Source: Mycoplasma sp. 1654_15 (lineage in GTDB: Bacteria > Bacillota_I > Bacilli_A > Mycoplasmatales > Metamycoplasmataceae). Taken from it: DNA of 64,000 nt. Shown here piece after piece: positions 21,490 to 31,825 of the stretch. The position numbers were made by a program, and so were the translations under genes. The stretch is taken from positions 558,001-622,000 of the forward strand of contig NZ_CP051214.1 in NCBI RefSeq assembly GCF_012516495.1. Direction: 5' to 3'. Position 1 is the stretch's first letter; each line of letters opens with the position of its first letter. A model generated the notes under the pieces. That model saw only the letters and a program-made list of their open reading frames with translations. It searched no databases and was not told where the DNA came from.

Positions 21490-21649
21490 TTGTTAAATTT
21501 TCTTTGTTATCTATAAGTTTAAATTCTTCAAATAATTGTTTTGTTGTTACTAAAGAAATAACCTTATTTTTAAGTTCATTTAATTGTTCTTCTTCAGTAG
21601 GTATAGCAAATTGAGCATCTGGTTTATCTGCCTCTGTTTTTAAAGTATC
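21490..21649 (-). pseudogene. remnant coding fragment, probably from a surface protein
   Basis: On the minus strand one frame is open for more than 50 codons and has normal protein-like composition (DTLKTEADKPDAQFAIPTEE, then LNELKNKVISLVTTKQLFEE). It has an in-frame stop immediately upstream, no start codon, and runs into the nptA terminator. It reads like the C-terminal piece of a larger secreted protein left behind after a rearrangement near the IS. No parent gene was recognised in the window. Confidence 0.35.
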
Positions 21650-21745
21650 TTAAAATTTACTAAATTTTTAAAAAAGAGAAAAATTTAGTATTATATGAAG
21701 AAAAAGTTTGCTTTATAAAAAACAAAAAAGTAATTAGTTGAGCGG

Positions 21746-21783
21746 ATCCCCTTTTCTTAGGAAAATAGAAAAGGGGATTTTTT
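21746..21783 (+). terminator. built-in terminator hairpin at the IS left end
   Basis: ATCCCCTTTTCT (21746-21757) pairs with AGAAAAGGGGAT (21767-21778), followed by T6 and then the transposase ATG at 21784. It would stop transcription entering from outside and bury the AGGGGA ribosome site. The same structure is present in copies 2 and 3, with a G-to-A change in copy 3. Confidence 0.75.
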
Positions 21784-23198
21784 ATGAAATATTCATTAGA
21801 ATTTAAATTAGAATGTGTAAAAAAATACAAAAAAGGAATTGAAATTAAAAAGCCCGATTTTGTTAATACAAGTCAGAAAAATTTTTTAAATCAAGTAATT
21901 TTTTGAGAAAAAATTTATGACAAATTAGGAGTTGAAGGACTTAAGAAAAACCACGAAATAAAAAGTGAACTATAGATCAAAGATTAAACATAGTTAAAAG
22001 ATTTTTAGCTGGTGAACCAATTGTTAAAATTTCACTTGAAAATAATCTTAATCCAAGTCAAATATCTTTTTGAAAGAAAAATATTTAGAATCGGGAATTA
22101 GTGGTTTACAATTAAACAAAGGAAGACAAATAATGAAATCTAAGATTAATAATAATAAATCTACAAAAATATCAAACAATTCCGATAGTCAAGATCAATC
22201 AAATTCTTCATTATCTGTATATGAAGAACTGAAACTTCTTAGAAAAGAAAATAAACTTTTAAAAAGGAAAATGAAGTACTAAAAAGTGAAAAGCCTTGGT
22301 AGAGATCTTTGACTCAAATCAACCAAGGCAAGAAAAATAAAAAAATTTATAATAGAGTAAAAGCTGACAAAAACCTTCGCTTAACTCAAGTATTAAAAGA
22401 GTTTTCTATTCCTATATCTACTTTTTATTATGAACTCAAAAAGAAGATTTTGACAAGAAAAATGAAGAAATTATAAGCCAAATGAAGCTTATTTTTCAAG
22501 AAAATAAAGCAAGATATGGAAAAAGAAGAATAAAAGCAGAACTTAATAATAGAGGCTATAAAATTGGACTTAAAAAGTTCGCAGATTAATGGAAAAATTC
22601 AATCTCAAAGCAATTTGTCCTAGAAGAAAATACAAATCTTACAAAGGAACTGTTGGCAAAATTACAGACAATATTTTAAATAGAAATTTTGTCGCAACTC
22701 AACCAAATCAAAAATGAACTACAGATGTAACTGAATTTAGCGGTTCATTTGGAAAAGCATATTTATCACCAATTTTAGATATGTTTAATGGTGAAGTTAT
22801 TGCTTGAGATTTGTCTACAAGCGCTAACAACCAACAAATTAGAAAAATGCTTCAAAAAGCTTTTTTCAAACACAAAAATCTTGAAGGTTTAATTTTTCAC
22901 AGTGATCAAGGATGACAGTATCAACATAGACAATTTTCAGAAAAATTAAAACAAAAGGAATAATTCAGTCCATGTCTCGAAAAGGAAATTGTTTAGATAA
23001 TAGCGTTATTGAATCGTTTTTGGAACATTAAAAAGAGAATGTTTTTATGGTCACTGAAAAGAATTTTTAACTTTTAAACAACTTCACAAAGCAATTGCAA
23101 ATTATATTTATTATTACAATCACAAACGAATTAAAGACAAAATAAAATGAATGTCTCCCATTAAATTTAGAGAAACATTCATTTCAAATTATAATTAA
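21784..23198 (+). pseudogene. IS3-family transposase, frameshifted (copy 1)
   Basis: Correct translation can be followed through several frames: a start MKYSLEFKLECVKKY, helix-turn-helix segments, a Ser/Asn-rich and coiled-coil linker, then an rve integrase core with the DDE residues in TTDVTEFSG, HSDQGWQYQ and NSVIES, ending FISNYN. The frame breaks at runs of A or T that are one base shorter than in copy 3, for example in AAGAAAAACC, CTAAAAAGTG, TTAAAAAGTTC and TCGTTTTTGG. No other stop codons interrupt it. Either it is inactive or the base count in these runs is wrong. Confidence 0.8.
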
Positions 23199-23315
23199 TT
23201 AAAACACTTAAAAATTTTAGAAGAAAAGGGTACCACCTCATAGTAAACTAATTACTTTTTCTATTATTTATGTATAAAAATATACGTATAAGTTCGAGGT
23301 ATTGATTATTATTGA

Positions 23316-25628
23316 TTATTTTTTAGATTCTTGTTCTATTGCAGCAATATCAGCATCTAATTGTTTATTGGCATCTTTAGAATTTTTAAAATTTAAATCA
23401 AAGAATTCATTTTTGTCAACATAATCGGCTTTATTGGTATCTGCAAATTTTATAGTTACAAATGTTCCAAAATTTTCAATTTGTTCTTTAGTGTCATCGT
23501 AGTTTGTAAGAATAATTATTTTGGTAACATTTTCATTTTGAATTTTTTTGAAAATTTCTTCTACTTTATCAACTTTTTTAAATGAAGGATCTTGTGGATT
23601 ATATCCTAAGGTTAGATAAATGCTATTTTCAAATGCTTTTTTATCTTCTTCTTTTGTAGGAAGTTTTAATGTTGAATTATCTGTAGTTGAAATTTCTACT
23701 CTAGTTACTAAAAGTTGGTACAAATTATAGGATTTTACACTTAAGGTTGCTTTTTCATTGCCTACTTGTGATCTAATGGTTTTATTTAATTCTTCGGGAT
23801 TGGTTTGTAATTGGTTTAGTTCTTCGGCATTTGTGTTGTGTGCTTTATAAACTTCGGCAATGATTTTACTTTGTTCTTCTAAATCGTCTTGTTTTTCAGG
23901 AGGTAATTGTGCGATTTTTTCTTCAATTTCTTTTTCAGTTGTTTCAATTAAACTATGTTTTTGGTTATATTCTTCTTGAGTTATAGTTTTAGAATCATTT
24001 ACAAAATCTTCTACAGCCATTTTTTCATATTGTTTAGCAGAAGGATAACCTAAATAGAATTCATCACGAAGTTGTTTTTGTTCTGCAACTTCTTGAGCTT
24101 TTTCTTCTTTAACTTTTTTAACAATTGCTGCATCTAAAGTTGCATTATTGTTTCTTATATTGTCAAGGTTTAGTTCAAATAAAATGTTTTTATAAACTAT
24201 ATTATCTAAAGTTATACCTTTATATTTAGCATGTGTTTTAGCTAAGTAGTGTTCTACTGGTTGTGCAAATTCTACTTTTACAAAACGTCCTCAATTAGTT
24301 GTAGGATTTTCGGAAGTGAGTTTGTTTGTTAGTAAAGTAATTTTTTTAATTTTAGCTCCGGAAACCTCTAATTGTTTTAAAATACTTTCTATTTTTGGAT
24401 CACGGATGAATTGAGTTGGTTTATCTTGTGAAATATAACCTAGTAATAAATAGATGTATTTTTCAAATGTATCTTTTAGTTTTGGATTTGTTGATATTTC
24501 AAAAGATGAATTATCATATGTAGAAATTTCTGTTTTTATTAAAGTCAATCCATACATATGATATGGTTTGATATTTATATTTGCTTTTTGATTTTGTAGT
24601 ATTTGTCTGATAATTTTATTGAAATCATTTGGATTGTTTTCGATTTGTGCAAATTCACCAGCATTTGTATTGTGTTTTTTAAATATTTCGTTTTTAATTT
24701 TGTTAATTTCTACTGGATCTTTTTGCTTGTTTGTATCAAGTGCTTTAATTTTATCTTCAATTTCTTTGTTAATTAATTTAATTTCTGCTGCTTTTGCATC
24801 ATATTGTTCTTGAGTTATGAAACTTTCATCAGCTTCGAAATCCTTTGTTGTCATAGCTAAATATTCTTTAGCTTTTGGATATTGTTGATAAAAATTATCG
24901 CGTTGTTCTTTTTGTTCTTCAATAGTTTTTGCAGGTGCTGGTGTTTTGGAATTTCGTTCTTTTGCTAATAATTTAGCAAGAACTAATTCATATTCAGAAC
25001 CATTTTCTTTAAGTTTTTTAAGTAAGTTTGCATTTTTTTGAGCAAAAACTACATAGTCTTTTATTGTTTGTTTAACTTGTGCATCTGTAGATAATTTTTT
25101 ATCATATGAATTAGCTAATCTTAGAGCTAGCTCAGTATTTATATGTGCACTTAGTTGTTTTTTGTAGTTTACTAATTCTTCTGGAAGAGCTGAATTTGAC
25201 TCAAATACTTTTGGACCTGTTGTCTCTTGAGCGCTTATGTTTTCTTCTAAAAACTTAGTAATAATATTTGTTTTTTCTGTTGTTTTTTGTTCTTCTGAAA
25301 GTGTGGTGTCGTTATCTATTTTTGAAAGTTCTTTATCTATTTGGAGAGACTCTGCTAATGAAATAATGTCATCCTTAAATTCAGTTAATTGGTTTTGATC
25401 AGTTGGTAATTTTATTTTAGAGTTTTCTTTTGCTTGCATAGATTCCAAAGTATTTAAAATAACAGGTGAATATAGTGAAATTGGAGTTTTATATTCAACT
25501 TTAGTCGCTGTTTCTGTTTTACGGTTTGGAAGTATTAAAGCCATAGCAATTATAGAAGGGGAAGCAAGTACTAAAAATACTGCAATACCCAACGCTAATT
25601 TACTCTTTTTTATGCTTTTAAAGTTCAT
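23316..25628 (-). CDS. large N-terminally anchored surface protein with internal duplication
   Basis: 770 residues. MNFKSIKKSKLALG plus a hydrophobic segment to about residue 33, with no Cys, suggests a signal anchor or secreted protein. The C-terminal two thirds holds two related blocks of about 210 residues. Matching landmarks are YxxxYPxAKxY, ITQEQYDAK / ITQEEYNQK, HNTNAGE / HNTNAEE, TEISTYDNSS / VEISTTDNST and IYLLLGY / IYLTLGY. Function unknown; duplicated extracellular modules suggest adhesion or ligand binding. A single TGA Trp separates the blocks. Its terminator is split by IS copy 1, and the 12-bp repeat field lies upstream of its start. Confidence 0.78.
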
Positions 25629-25980
25629 TTATTAGCCTCTTTTCTTTTACTAATCATTATTAATTATATATAATATATATATATATGCCAAGTATTTCGT
25701 ACAAAAACATCAAAAATGAAGGAAAATGAAGAAAAAATAAGTATTTTTTGTTATTAATGAATTTTATTAAGTAAAAAAATATTAAAAAAACCACTGCAAA
25801 ATAACTGTGGTTTTTAAGCTTAATTTTTTAACGTAATTTTTGATTTTTAATTTAAATTTTTGTTTAACAAAGTTTATATTAAATAAGAAAAATATGAATT
25901 TTATAATCATTAATAATTACTTGTTTTTAAATGTATTGGTTAAAAGTTAAATATATCAAATATTCAAATTTTATTTTGCA
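25629..25980. other. gene-free A/T-rich segment before the repeat field
   Basis: This holds the upstream region of the surface protein at 25628, an alternating TA run (TATATAATATATATATATAT, about 25663-25685), two AATGAAG words at 25712-25731, and the orphan hairpin. No open frame of credible composition was seen. Confidence 0.5.
25784..25815. terminator. orphan terminator-like hairpin
   Basis: AAAAACCAC pairs with GTGGTTTTT across a 13-base loop. No gene ends here on either strand. The nearest start is the surface protein (25628, reading away) and the repeat field follows. It may end an unrecognised small RNA. Confidence 0.45.
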
Positions 25981-26088
25981 CCTTCATTTAAAGTGTATAT
26001 TTACAATATATAGTTATTATTTTTAATAAAAAATATTTATTTTAAAAAATTAAATTTAAAGAAAAATGAAGGAATTTTTATAAAAAAT

Positions 26089-26412
26089 TCGTTTAAAGGC
26101 TAATTTAAAGGCTAATTTAAAGGCTAATTTAAAGGCTAATTTAAAGTCTAATTTAAAGTCTAATTTAAAGTCTAATTTAAAGTCTAATTTAAAGTCTAAT
26201 TTAAAGTCTAATTTAAAGTCTAATTTAAAGTCTAATTTAAAGTCTAATTTAAAGTCTAATTTAAAGTCTAATTTAAAGTCTAATTTAAAGTCTAATTTAA
26301 AGTCTAATTTAAAGTCTAATTTAAAGTCTAATTTAAAGTCTAATTTAAAGTCTAATTTAAAGTCTAATTTAAAGTCTAATTTAAAGTCTAATTTAAAGTC
26401 TAATTTAAAGTC
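26089..26412. repeat. 12-bp tandem array A (TAATTTAAAGTC)
   Basis: One divergent first copy, then 26 perfect-length copies: three TAATTTAAAGGC followed by 23 identical TAATTTAAAGTC. One forward frame (Asn-Leu-Lys-Ser) stays open through the whole array and on into array B, but it has no start codon, and a stop sits just before it. Confidence 0.93.
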
Positions 26413-26503
26413 TAATTTATTAATATATAATTATAAATTTTTTAACAAAAAATTATTTATTTTGAAGAAAAATGAAGGAATTTTTATAAAAATTTGTTTA
26501 AAG

Positions 26504-26659
26504 TATCATTTAAAGTATCATTTAAAGTATCATTTAAAGTATCATTTAAAGTATCATTTAAAGTATCATTTAAAGTATCATTTAAAGTATCATTTAAAGT
26601 ATCATTTAAAGTATCATTTAAAGTATCATTTAAAGTATCATTTAAAGTATCATTTATAT
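26504..26659. repeat. 12-bp tandem array B (TATCATTTAAAG)
   Basis: Twelve identical copies and a thirteenth that decays into TATCATTTATAT. With the conserved segment before it, a TTG-started frame at 26462 would encode KKNEGIFIKI, then Leu-Lys-Tyr-His repeats, then YNI. Coding is doubtful because arrays A and D are closed in the equivalent frame. Confidence 0.93.
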
Positions 26660-26739
26660 AATATATAATTATAATTTTTTAACAAAAATTATTTATTTTG
26701 AAGAAAAATGAAGGAATTTTTATAAAAATTCATTTATTG

Positions 26740-27051
26740 TGCCATTTATTGTGCCATTTATTGTGCCATTTATTGTGCCATTTATTGTGCCATTTATTGT
26801 GCCATTTATTGTGCCATTTATTGTGCCATTTATTGTGCCATTTATTGTGCCATTTATTGTGCCATTTATTGTGCCATTTATTGTGCCATTTATTGTGCCA
26901 TTTATTGTGCCATTTATTGTGCCATTTATTGTGCCATTTATTGTGCCATTTATTGTGCCATTTATTGTGCCATTTATTGTGCCATTTATTGTGCCATTTA
27001 TTGTGCCATTTATTGTGCCATTTATTGTGCCATTTATTGTGCCATTTATAT
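26740..27051. repeat. 12-bp tandem array C (TGCCATTTATTG)
   Basis: Twenty-five identical copies and a final TGCCATTTATAT. All three forward frames are open simply because the unit has no stop, so an open frame here says little. The TTG-started frame at 26698 would give KKNEGIFIKI, then Leu-Leu-Cys-His repeats, ending HLYNI, parallel to array B. Confidence 0.93.
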
Positions 27052-27121
27052 AATATATAATTATAATTTTTTTAACAAAAAATTATTTATTTTGAAGAAA
27101 AATGAAGGAATTTTTATAAAA

Positions 27122-27158
27122 AAATAATTTAAAACGCTGTTTAAAGTGTTATTTTTAT
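27122..27158. repeat. degenerate array D
   Basis: After a fourth conserved segment come three diverged 12-mers, TAATTTAAAACG, CTGTTTAAAGTG and TTATTTTTATAA. They keep the TTTAAA centre and the 12-base register but are no longer identical. Confidence 0.6.
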
Positions 27159-27220
27159 AATATATAATAATAATTTTTTATATAAAAATTTTTGACTTTA
27201 ATGTAAAAACTAAAAATATT

Positions 27221-28567
27221 CTATTTATTTGTTTTAATTTTTCATTCACCTGTTTTTTTACTACCTTGCCTTTGAATTTGTCCAGATTCTTGTAGTTGTT
27301 GCAAATAACGAGTTAAAGTTCGTTTAGGAACTTTTAACTCTTGAAACATTTCATCAATAGTAATATTTGGATTTTGCTTTATTAAATCTAAAATGATTTT
27401 GTGCCTTTCTATTACTTTATCTTTAACATTATCTTTTAAATTAGTTCAATTAATATTAGTTGGCTCATAATTTCTGTTATATAAAGTTACTTTAACCATA
27501 TTTGTATTAACATCAAAGTTAGGTTGTTTATCAAAATTTTTATAGCTATTAAATATTAACTCAACTCCTCTTCCTTGTTCTTCTACCAATTCTAATAAAC
27601 GTAAAATTTGAGCAATGCCTTTATTTCTTCTGTTATTTACACCATGTTTAATTTGTTCTAGTGTTAAATTTTCTACTAAGCTTCCTGGTGAGTAAATTTC
27701 TACTCTATCATCAAAAAAACTAATTGTTATATCTGAATTTATAATACTATAATCTCTATGACAAAACGCGTTTAATATCGCTTCTCTTAATGCTTCTGTT
27801 GGATAATCTCTAACTTCTAATCTAGTATAACTTGGAAAAGTAGCTTTTGTTTTGTTGTAAATTTCTATAGTTTTTAGTATTGTATCAATTTGTTCTAATA
27901 TTGAACCTGATAAATCTGCTTTATCTAAAAAAATTTCTTTTGTAAGTCCTTGATAATATGCTATTTTTGTAATAATCTGACACTGATCACTAAAATACAA
28001 TGCAATGTTGTTATATTTACCATCATCATTTATTAAAGATAGTTTTTTAGGGTTAAACTTTATGTTTAGTTTTTCTAAAGCTTTTTTTAAGTAATTGAAA
28101 GTTAAATCTGTTCTTTCGATAGACTTTTTTTCAAAATAATATGGCTCAGAGTTTAAAAACATTCTCCCTATTTGTTCTAAACTTGCACGTTGAGTGGTGC
28201 TACCCATTCGAACAAAGAATTCAGGACTAGAATTACTTAAAGAATAAGGCTTTTGTTTTCCTTCTTTGACTGTAATTTTAAAAGGAATTGTGCTGCTATC
28301 TCAACTTATAAGATCATAACCATCATTAGAAAGTTGAGATTTTCACATAGATAGTTTATCTATTCACGTTTGTTTTATCTTATCATCAATTTGCTGGTTA
28401 ATACAACGGGTTTCATCATCAACACCTAAATAAATTATTCCACCATTTGTATTTAAAAAAGCCAAAATAGTTCTTACTACTTTATTATTTATTTCTTGTT
28501 TGTATTCTACATTTGTATCTTCTATTTGTTGCATTTTTTTACAAATATTTTCTTGATTTTTCTTCAT
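27221..28567 (-). CDS. Schlafen AlbA_2 / HATPase_c_4-type putative DNA-binding regulator
   Basis: 448 residues. The N-terminal AlbA_2 (Schlafen-type) module shows EDTNVEYKQEINNKVVRTI and FLNTNGGIIYLGVDDETR. The middle carries the HATPase_c_4-like block YPTEALREAILNAFCHRDYS and VEIYSPGSLVENL, then RNKGIAQILRLLELVEEQGRG. The C-terminus, ITIDEMFQELKVPKRTLTRYLQQLQESGQIQRQG, is a winged helix-turn-helix. Such proteins are usually annotated as ATP-binding transcriptional regulators. TAGGAG precedes the ATG. It ends about 20 bases from the repeat field, which may be relevant if it binds repeated DNA. Confidence 0.8.
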
Positions 28568-28608
28568 TTTAACTCCTACAGTATTTGGTATTTTTATTTT
28601 ATAATAAT

Positions 28609-31600
28609 TTATTTATTTTCTTTTGCTGTAGTTGTTAAGAAAATATCATGAATACTTACATAGTCAACATTATGTTTACTTGGAAAGACAATTTCAATTT
28701 GGTTTATAAATTCATTTACATCAAAAGTATATGTAATCATTGACTTATCTTTTGATCAAATAGGTTGTTGTTTTATACTTAATTTTGTTTGTTTTCCATC
28801 TTTATTAGTTACATTAACTACAAAAGGGTCTTTAATGTATTTATCTAATCCTGCTTTAGCTGGTCAGAAATAACTAGGATCATTTTTAAATTTAAGTTTT
28901 ATTTGTCCAACAAAATTTCTCTTTTCTGATTTTGGTTTTACAAAAAATTTGATATCTTCTGAACCTGGTCAAGCAAATCAATAATAACCGTTTAAAAAGA
29001 CATTTTCAGGTTTGTAATATTGTAATCATCAACTACCAAATTGTGTAGCACTAGCTATTCAATGTTTAGTTAATTCTTTGTCATCGATAATTTTGTTCAA
29101 GTTTTTTCAATCATGTTCATAAAATCTTGTGTTTGCTAAATAGTTAATGTTATATTTTATTTTTAATTGTCCACTTTGATTATTAACTATTTGGAAATAA
29201 AAAGAATCTAAAAGTTTTTTGTATTTTTCATCTACCAAATTTGTAATAATTTCTTGATTTACAAAAGATGGAAGTAATTTATCTGAAAGTTTGTTTAATT
29301 CTTCTTTTACTTTATTTTCGATTACTTCTAAAGTTTCAATATCCAAGACTTTATTTTTATTTGAAAGTTGAATTTCTTTAGGTTTTGAAAAATTTTCATC
29401 TTTTGCAAGTAATAATTTTTCAATTAAGTATTTACCTTTTTGATTAAAAATTGAAGAAATAGTAATATCTAATTTATTTTGTTCTTTATTAAATAAAAAG
29501 CTGTTATTTTTCTCAGTTTTTATTTGCTTTTCTTGTTGATTTTCTTGATTTTTCAAGACTAATTTAAATTTATTTTTGTTTAAATCTAAATTTGTATCTA
29601 AACTAATATTTAATTTACCTGTCTTTGTATCAATATCAGAAATTTGTTTAATTTCTAATTTATTTTCAAAAACTCAAGGTGTGAAAAGATTAAAACTAGC
29701 AACGGCTGTATCTTGATTTGTTAAATCATATACATCAATTTTGTTTACTCGATATTTTTTATTTAATTCTAAATTTGAAAAAGTTAAATTCACTTCATTT
29801 TTGAAGCTATTTTGGTCAATTGTGGCTTCTGTAGTTAATGTTTTATCTTTGTTGGAATCATCAAAGTAATAAACTTTTATTTTTTTATTTTGACTAAAAT
29901 CTACTTTTGAATTTTTTAGATGATTATTTACAACAATTTTTGCATCTACAGAATCAAAAGTCCTTGATTTTACTTCAAAATTAGAAAAAGTTTGAGAAAT
30001 TATTAATGAATCACTTATATTAAAATCCCTAACTGGAAAACTTGTTTTTTGCTTTGAATTATCAAGTTTTTCTAAAGTTAAAAATTTGAGAGTATATTCT
30101 TTGTTTACTTCTAAATCTTTAAGATCTAGTGTATATTCTAAAACTTTAGGATCTTTTAGTTCTACAAAAGAAGTCTGCGCAATTTTATTATCACTAGAAT
30201 GGTATTCTAATGACAACTTATTATTTAAATATAAATCTGATAATTTAGAAAACTTTAATTTTATTTTGTATGAAGAGTGTTTGTCAGTTAATTTTTGTGG
30301 ATCTACTTCTCTTTGTAAAGTTATTTTTACATCTTCTTCGTTTATAAAACTAATATTTTGTGCAAAATCTTGTTTGTTATAAATTACATTGTCATTGTTT
30401 TTACCTACATTTTCTAAAGCTTTTGTAGGTTTTAAAACAAATTTTATTTTATCTAATGTATAAATAGAATTTGCAGTTAGATTAGAAACAACAAACTCAA
30501 TTTTGTATTTATTATTTGCATCTTTAGTAATTTTAGCTTTAGATTCGATTTTTTTATCTTGTGATTCAAAAGAAACTAAAACTTCTTGATTATCTTCAAG
30601 AATATTATCTTCACTATTTAAAAAAATATTAATTTTATATTCATTTTCCTTCATTTTTGAAGCTAAATTTGAAAAATCAAAGCTAATTGCTTTGGTTTTT
30701 GTAATAAAAGTTTTTATTAATTCAGTAGGTAAATATATTGGTTTTTTTATTTCAGTATCTAGGTAAGTAAGAGAATTGATTTTATATTCAGAATTTGAAT
30801 CTAAATTGTTTAAATTAAATACTAATTTACTATTATTTATAGTAGAAATAGCTTCTTTTTGTGTGTTGTTTTTAAGATTTAAAATAGATAATTTTACTTC
30901 TTTTTCTGAAACAATTTGATTATTTTGTGCTAATGTAAATTCTACATTCGCAGATGTAGAACCAATATTATAAAAATTTACATTACTTACTGTAGTAAAT
31001 GCATTTTCAACATCTGATTGTTGTGAATGATTTTGATTTGTTGAAGTGGAAGAAAATACAAAATAAATTTCCCAATTTTTTAAATTAATTAAGATATTAT
31101 CTTGTTTAACAGATGTTAGTTTAAAAATTCCTATTGTATTAAAAGACTTTTGTTTTAATCTAATAATTCCATTGGCATCTGAATGCTCAGAAAATTGAAT
31201 TAACTTATGATTGTTTTGATCCTCAAAAGTAAGTTGTACTTGTTTATTTGCAGATAATTCTTTATTTAATTCAATTTCTTGTGGTTCAATATTATTATTT
31301 TTTCAAGCAATATTTCTTAGGTTAATTTGAGGTTCTATTTTTAAAATTAATTCAGTAGCTTTTTCATCTTCATAAATGCCTGTTAGTAAAAAATCTGATC
31401 TAACAAATTCTTTTGTAACTGAAGGATAATAAATAATAGCCTCTGCATTTTCATCTACAGAAGAAAGTTCAATTTTTGGAAGAAATGAATTTGGATGTTC
31501 AAATTTAGCAAATACTGTTTTATTTGCATATTTAGCACCTAATTTGATTTTTGCTGCTATATCGAAAGAACCATTATTTTCTCTTTGTCTATATTCTAGT

Positions 31601-31725
31601 TTATATTGTTTATTTTTAGCAATAGAATTTTTATAAGATAAAGGCACTGCAATAGATACAGTTATTACAAAGAAGATAACAACTGCTAAAATAATAGTTA
31701 AAAGTTTTTTTCTTGATATTTTCAT
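28609..31725 (-). CDS. 1,038-residue surface protein with repeated beta-sandwich-like segments
   Basis: MKISRKKLLTIIL and a hydrophobic run to about residue 30 without Cys form a signal anchor. The long middle contains repeated segments of about 100 residues, each ending in a phrase like TFSNLELNKKYRVNKI, VSNLTANSIYTLDKI or DLKDLEVNKEYTLKFL, typical of mycoplasma DUF1410-like modules. The last 170 residues differ: they are rich in TGA-encoded Trp (HWIASATQFGSWWLQYY) and could be a ligand-binding domain. AGGGGA lies 9 bases before ATG 31725. A start at 31767 is possible but lacks a ribosome site. Role unknown, presumably adhesion or host binding. Confidence 0.75.
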
Positions 31726-31773
31726 GAGCAATTCCCCTGTTTTTATTTTTGTTGTAATAATATACACTAAAAA

Positions 31774-31808
31774 ATAAAAATTACAACAATTTTGCTCGTT
31801 GTAATTTG
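31774..31808 (-). terminator. terminator after gyrB
   Basis: On the minus strand AAATTACAAC pairs with GTTGTAATTT, followed by a T-rich run, about 20 bases after the gyrB stop. Confidence 0.75.
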
Positions 31809-31825
31809 TTGGCTGTAATAAATTA

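Larger units (their letters stand above)
21739..23240 (+). mobile_element. IS3-family insertion sequence, IS1221-like, copy 1
   Basis: 1,502 bp, starting TGAGCGGATCCCC and ending GGGTACCACCTCA, imperfect inverted ends. It is flanked by the 4-bp direct repeat TAGT (21735-21738 and 23241-23244), a genuine target duplication. The outer flanks are AAAAAGTAATTAGT and ACTAATTACTTTTT, perfect reverse complements, so it sits in the loop of a terminator hairpin belonging to the minus-strand gene that ends at 23316. Two near-identical copies lie at 43035 (same strand) and 62071 (opposite strand). Confidence 0.92.
25980..27200. repeat. field of four related units, each a conserved segment plus its own 12-bp tandem array
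   Basis: A conserved segment of about 90 bp recurs four times in direct orientation. It includes TATAAT-like A/T sequence, TTTAACAAAAAATTATTTAT, GAAGAAAAATGAAGGAAT and TTTTATAAAAA; the GAAGGA words lie near 26068, 26474, 26710 and 27104. Each is followed by a different 12-bp tandem array, all built on a shared frame such as ATTTAAAGTNNN. The last unit has a degenerate array. There is no convincing gene across the field. It lies between the end of a Schlafen-type gene and the upstream side of a surface-protein gene. Confidence 0.9.

Noticed and set aside
26089-27051. CRISPR array
   Set aside because: The repeats are contiguous 12-mers without unique spacers, and there are no cas genes nearby.
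26462-27060. Arrays as confirmed genes (LKYH/LLCH/PFIV repeat proteins)
   Set aside because: Open frames arise automatically from a stop-free 12-mer, array C is open in all three frames, and sister units A and D are closed, so no CDS was called.
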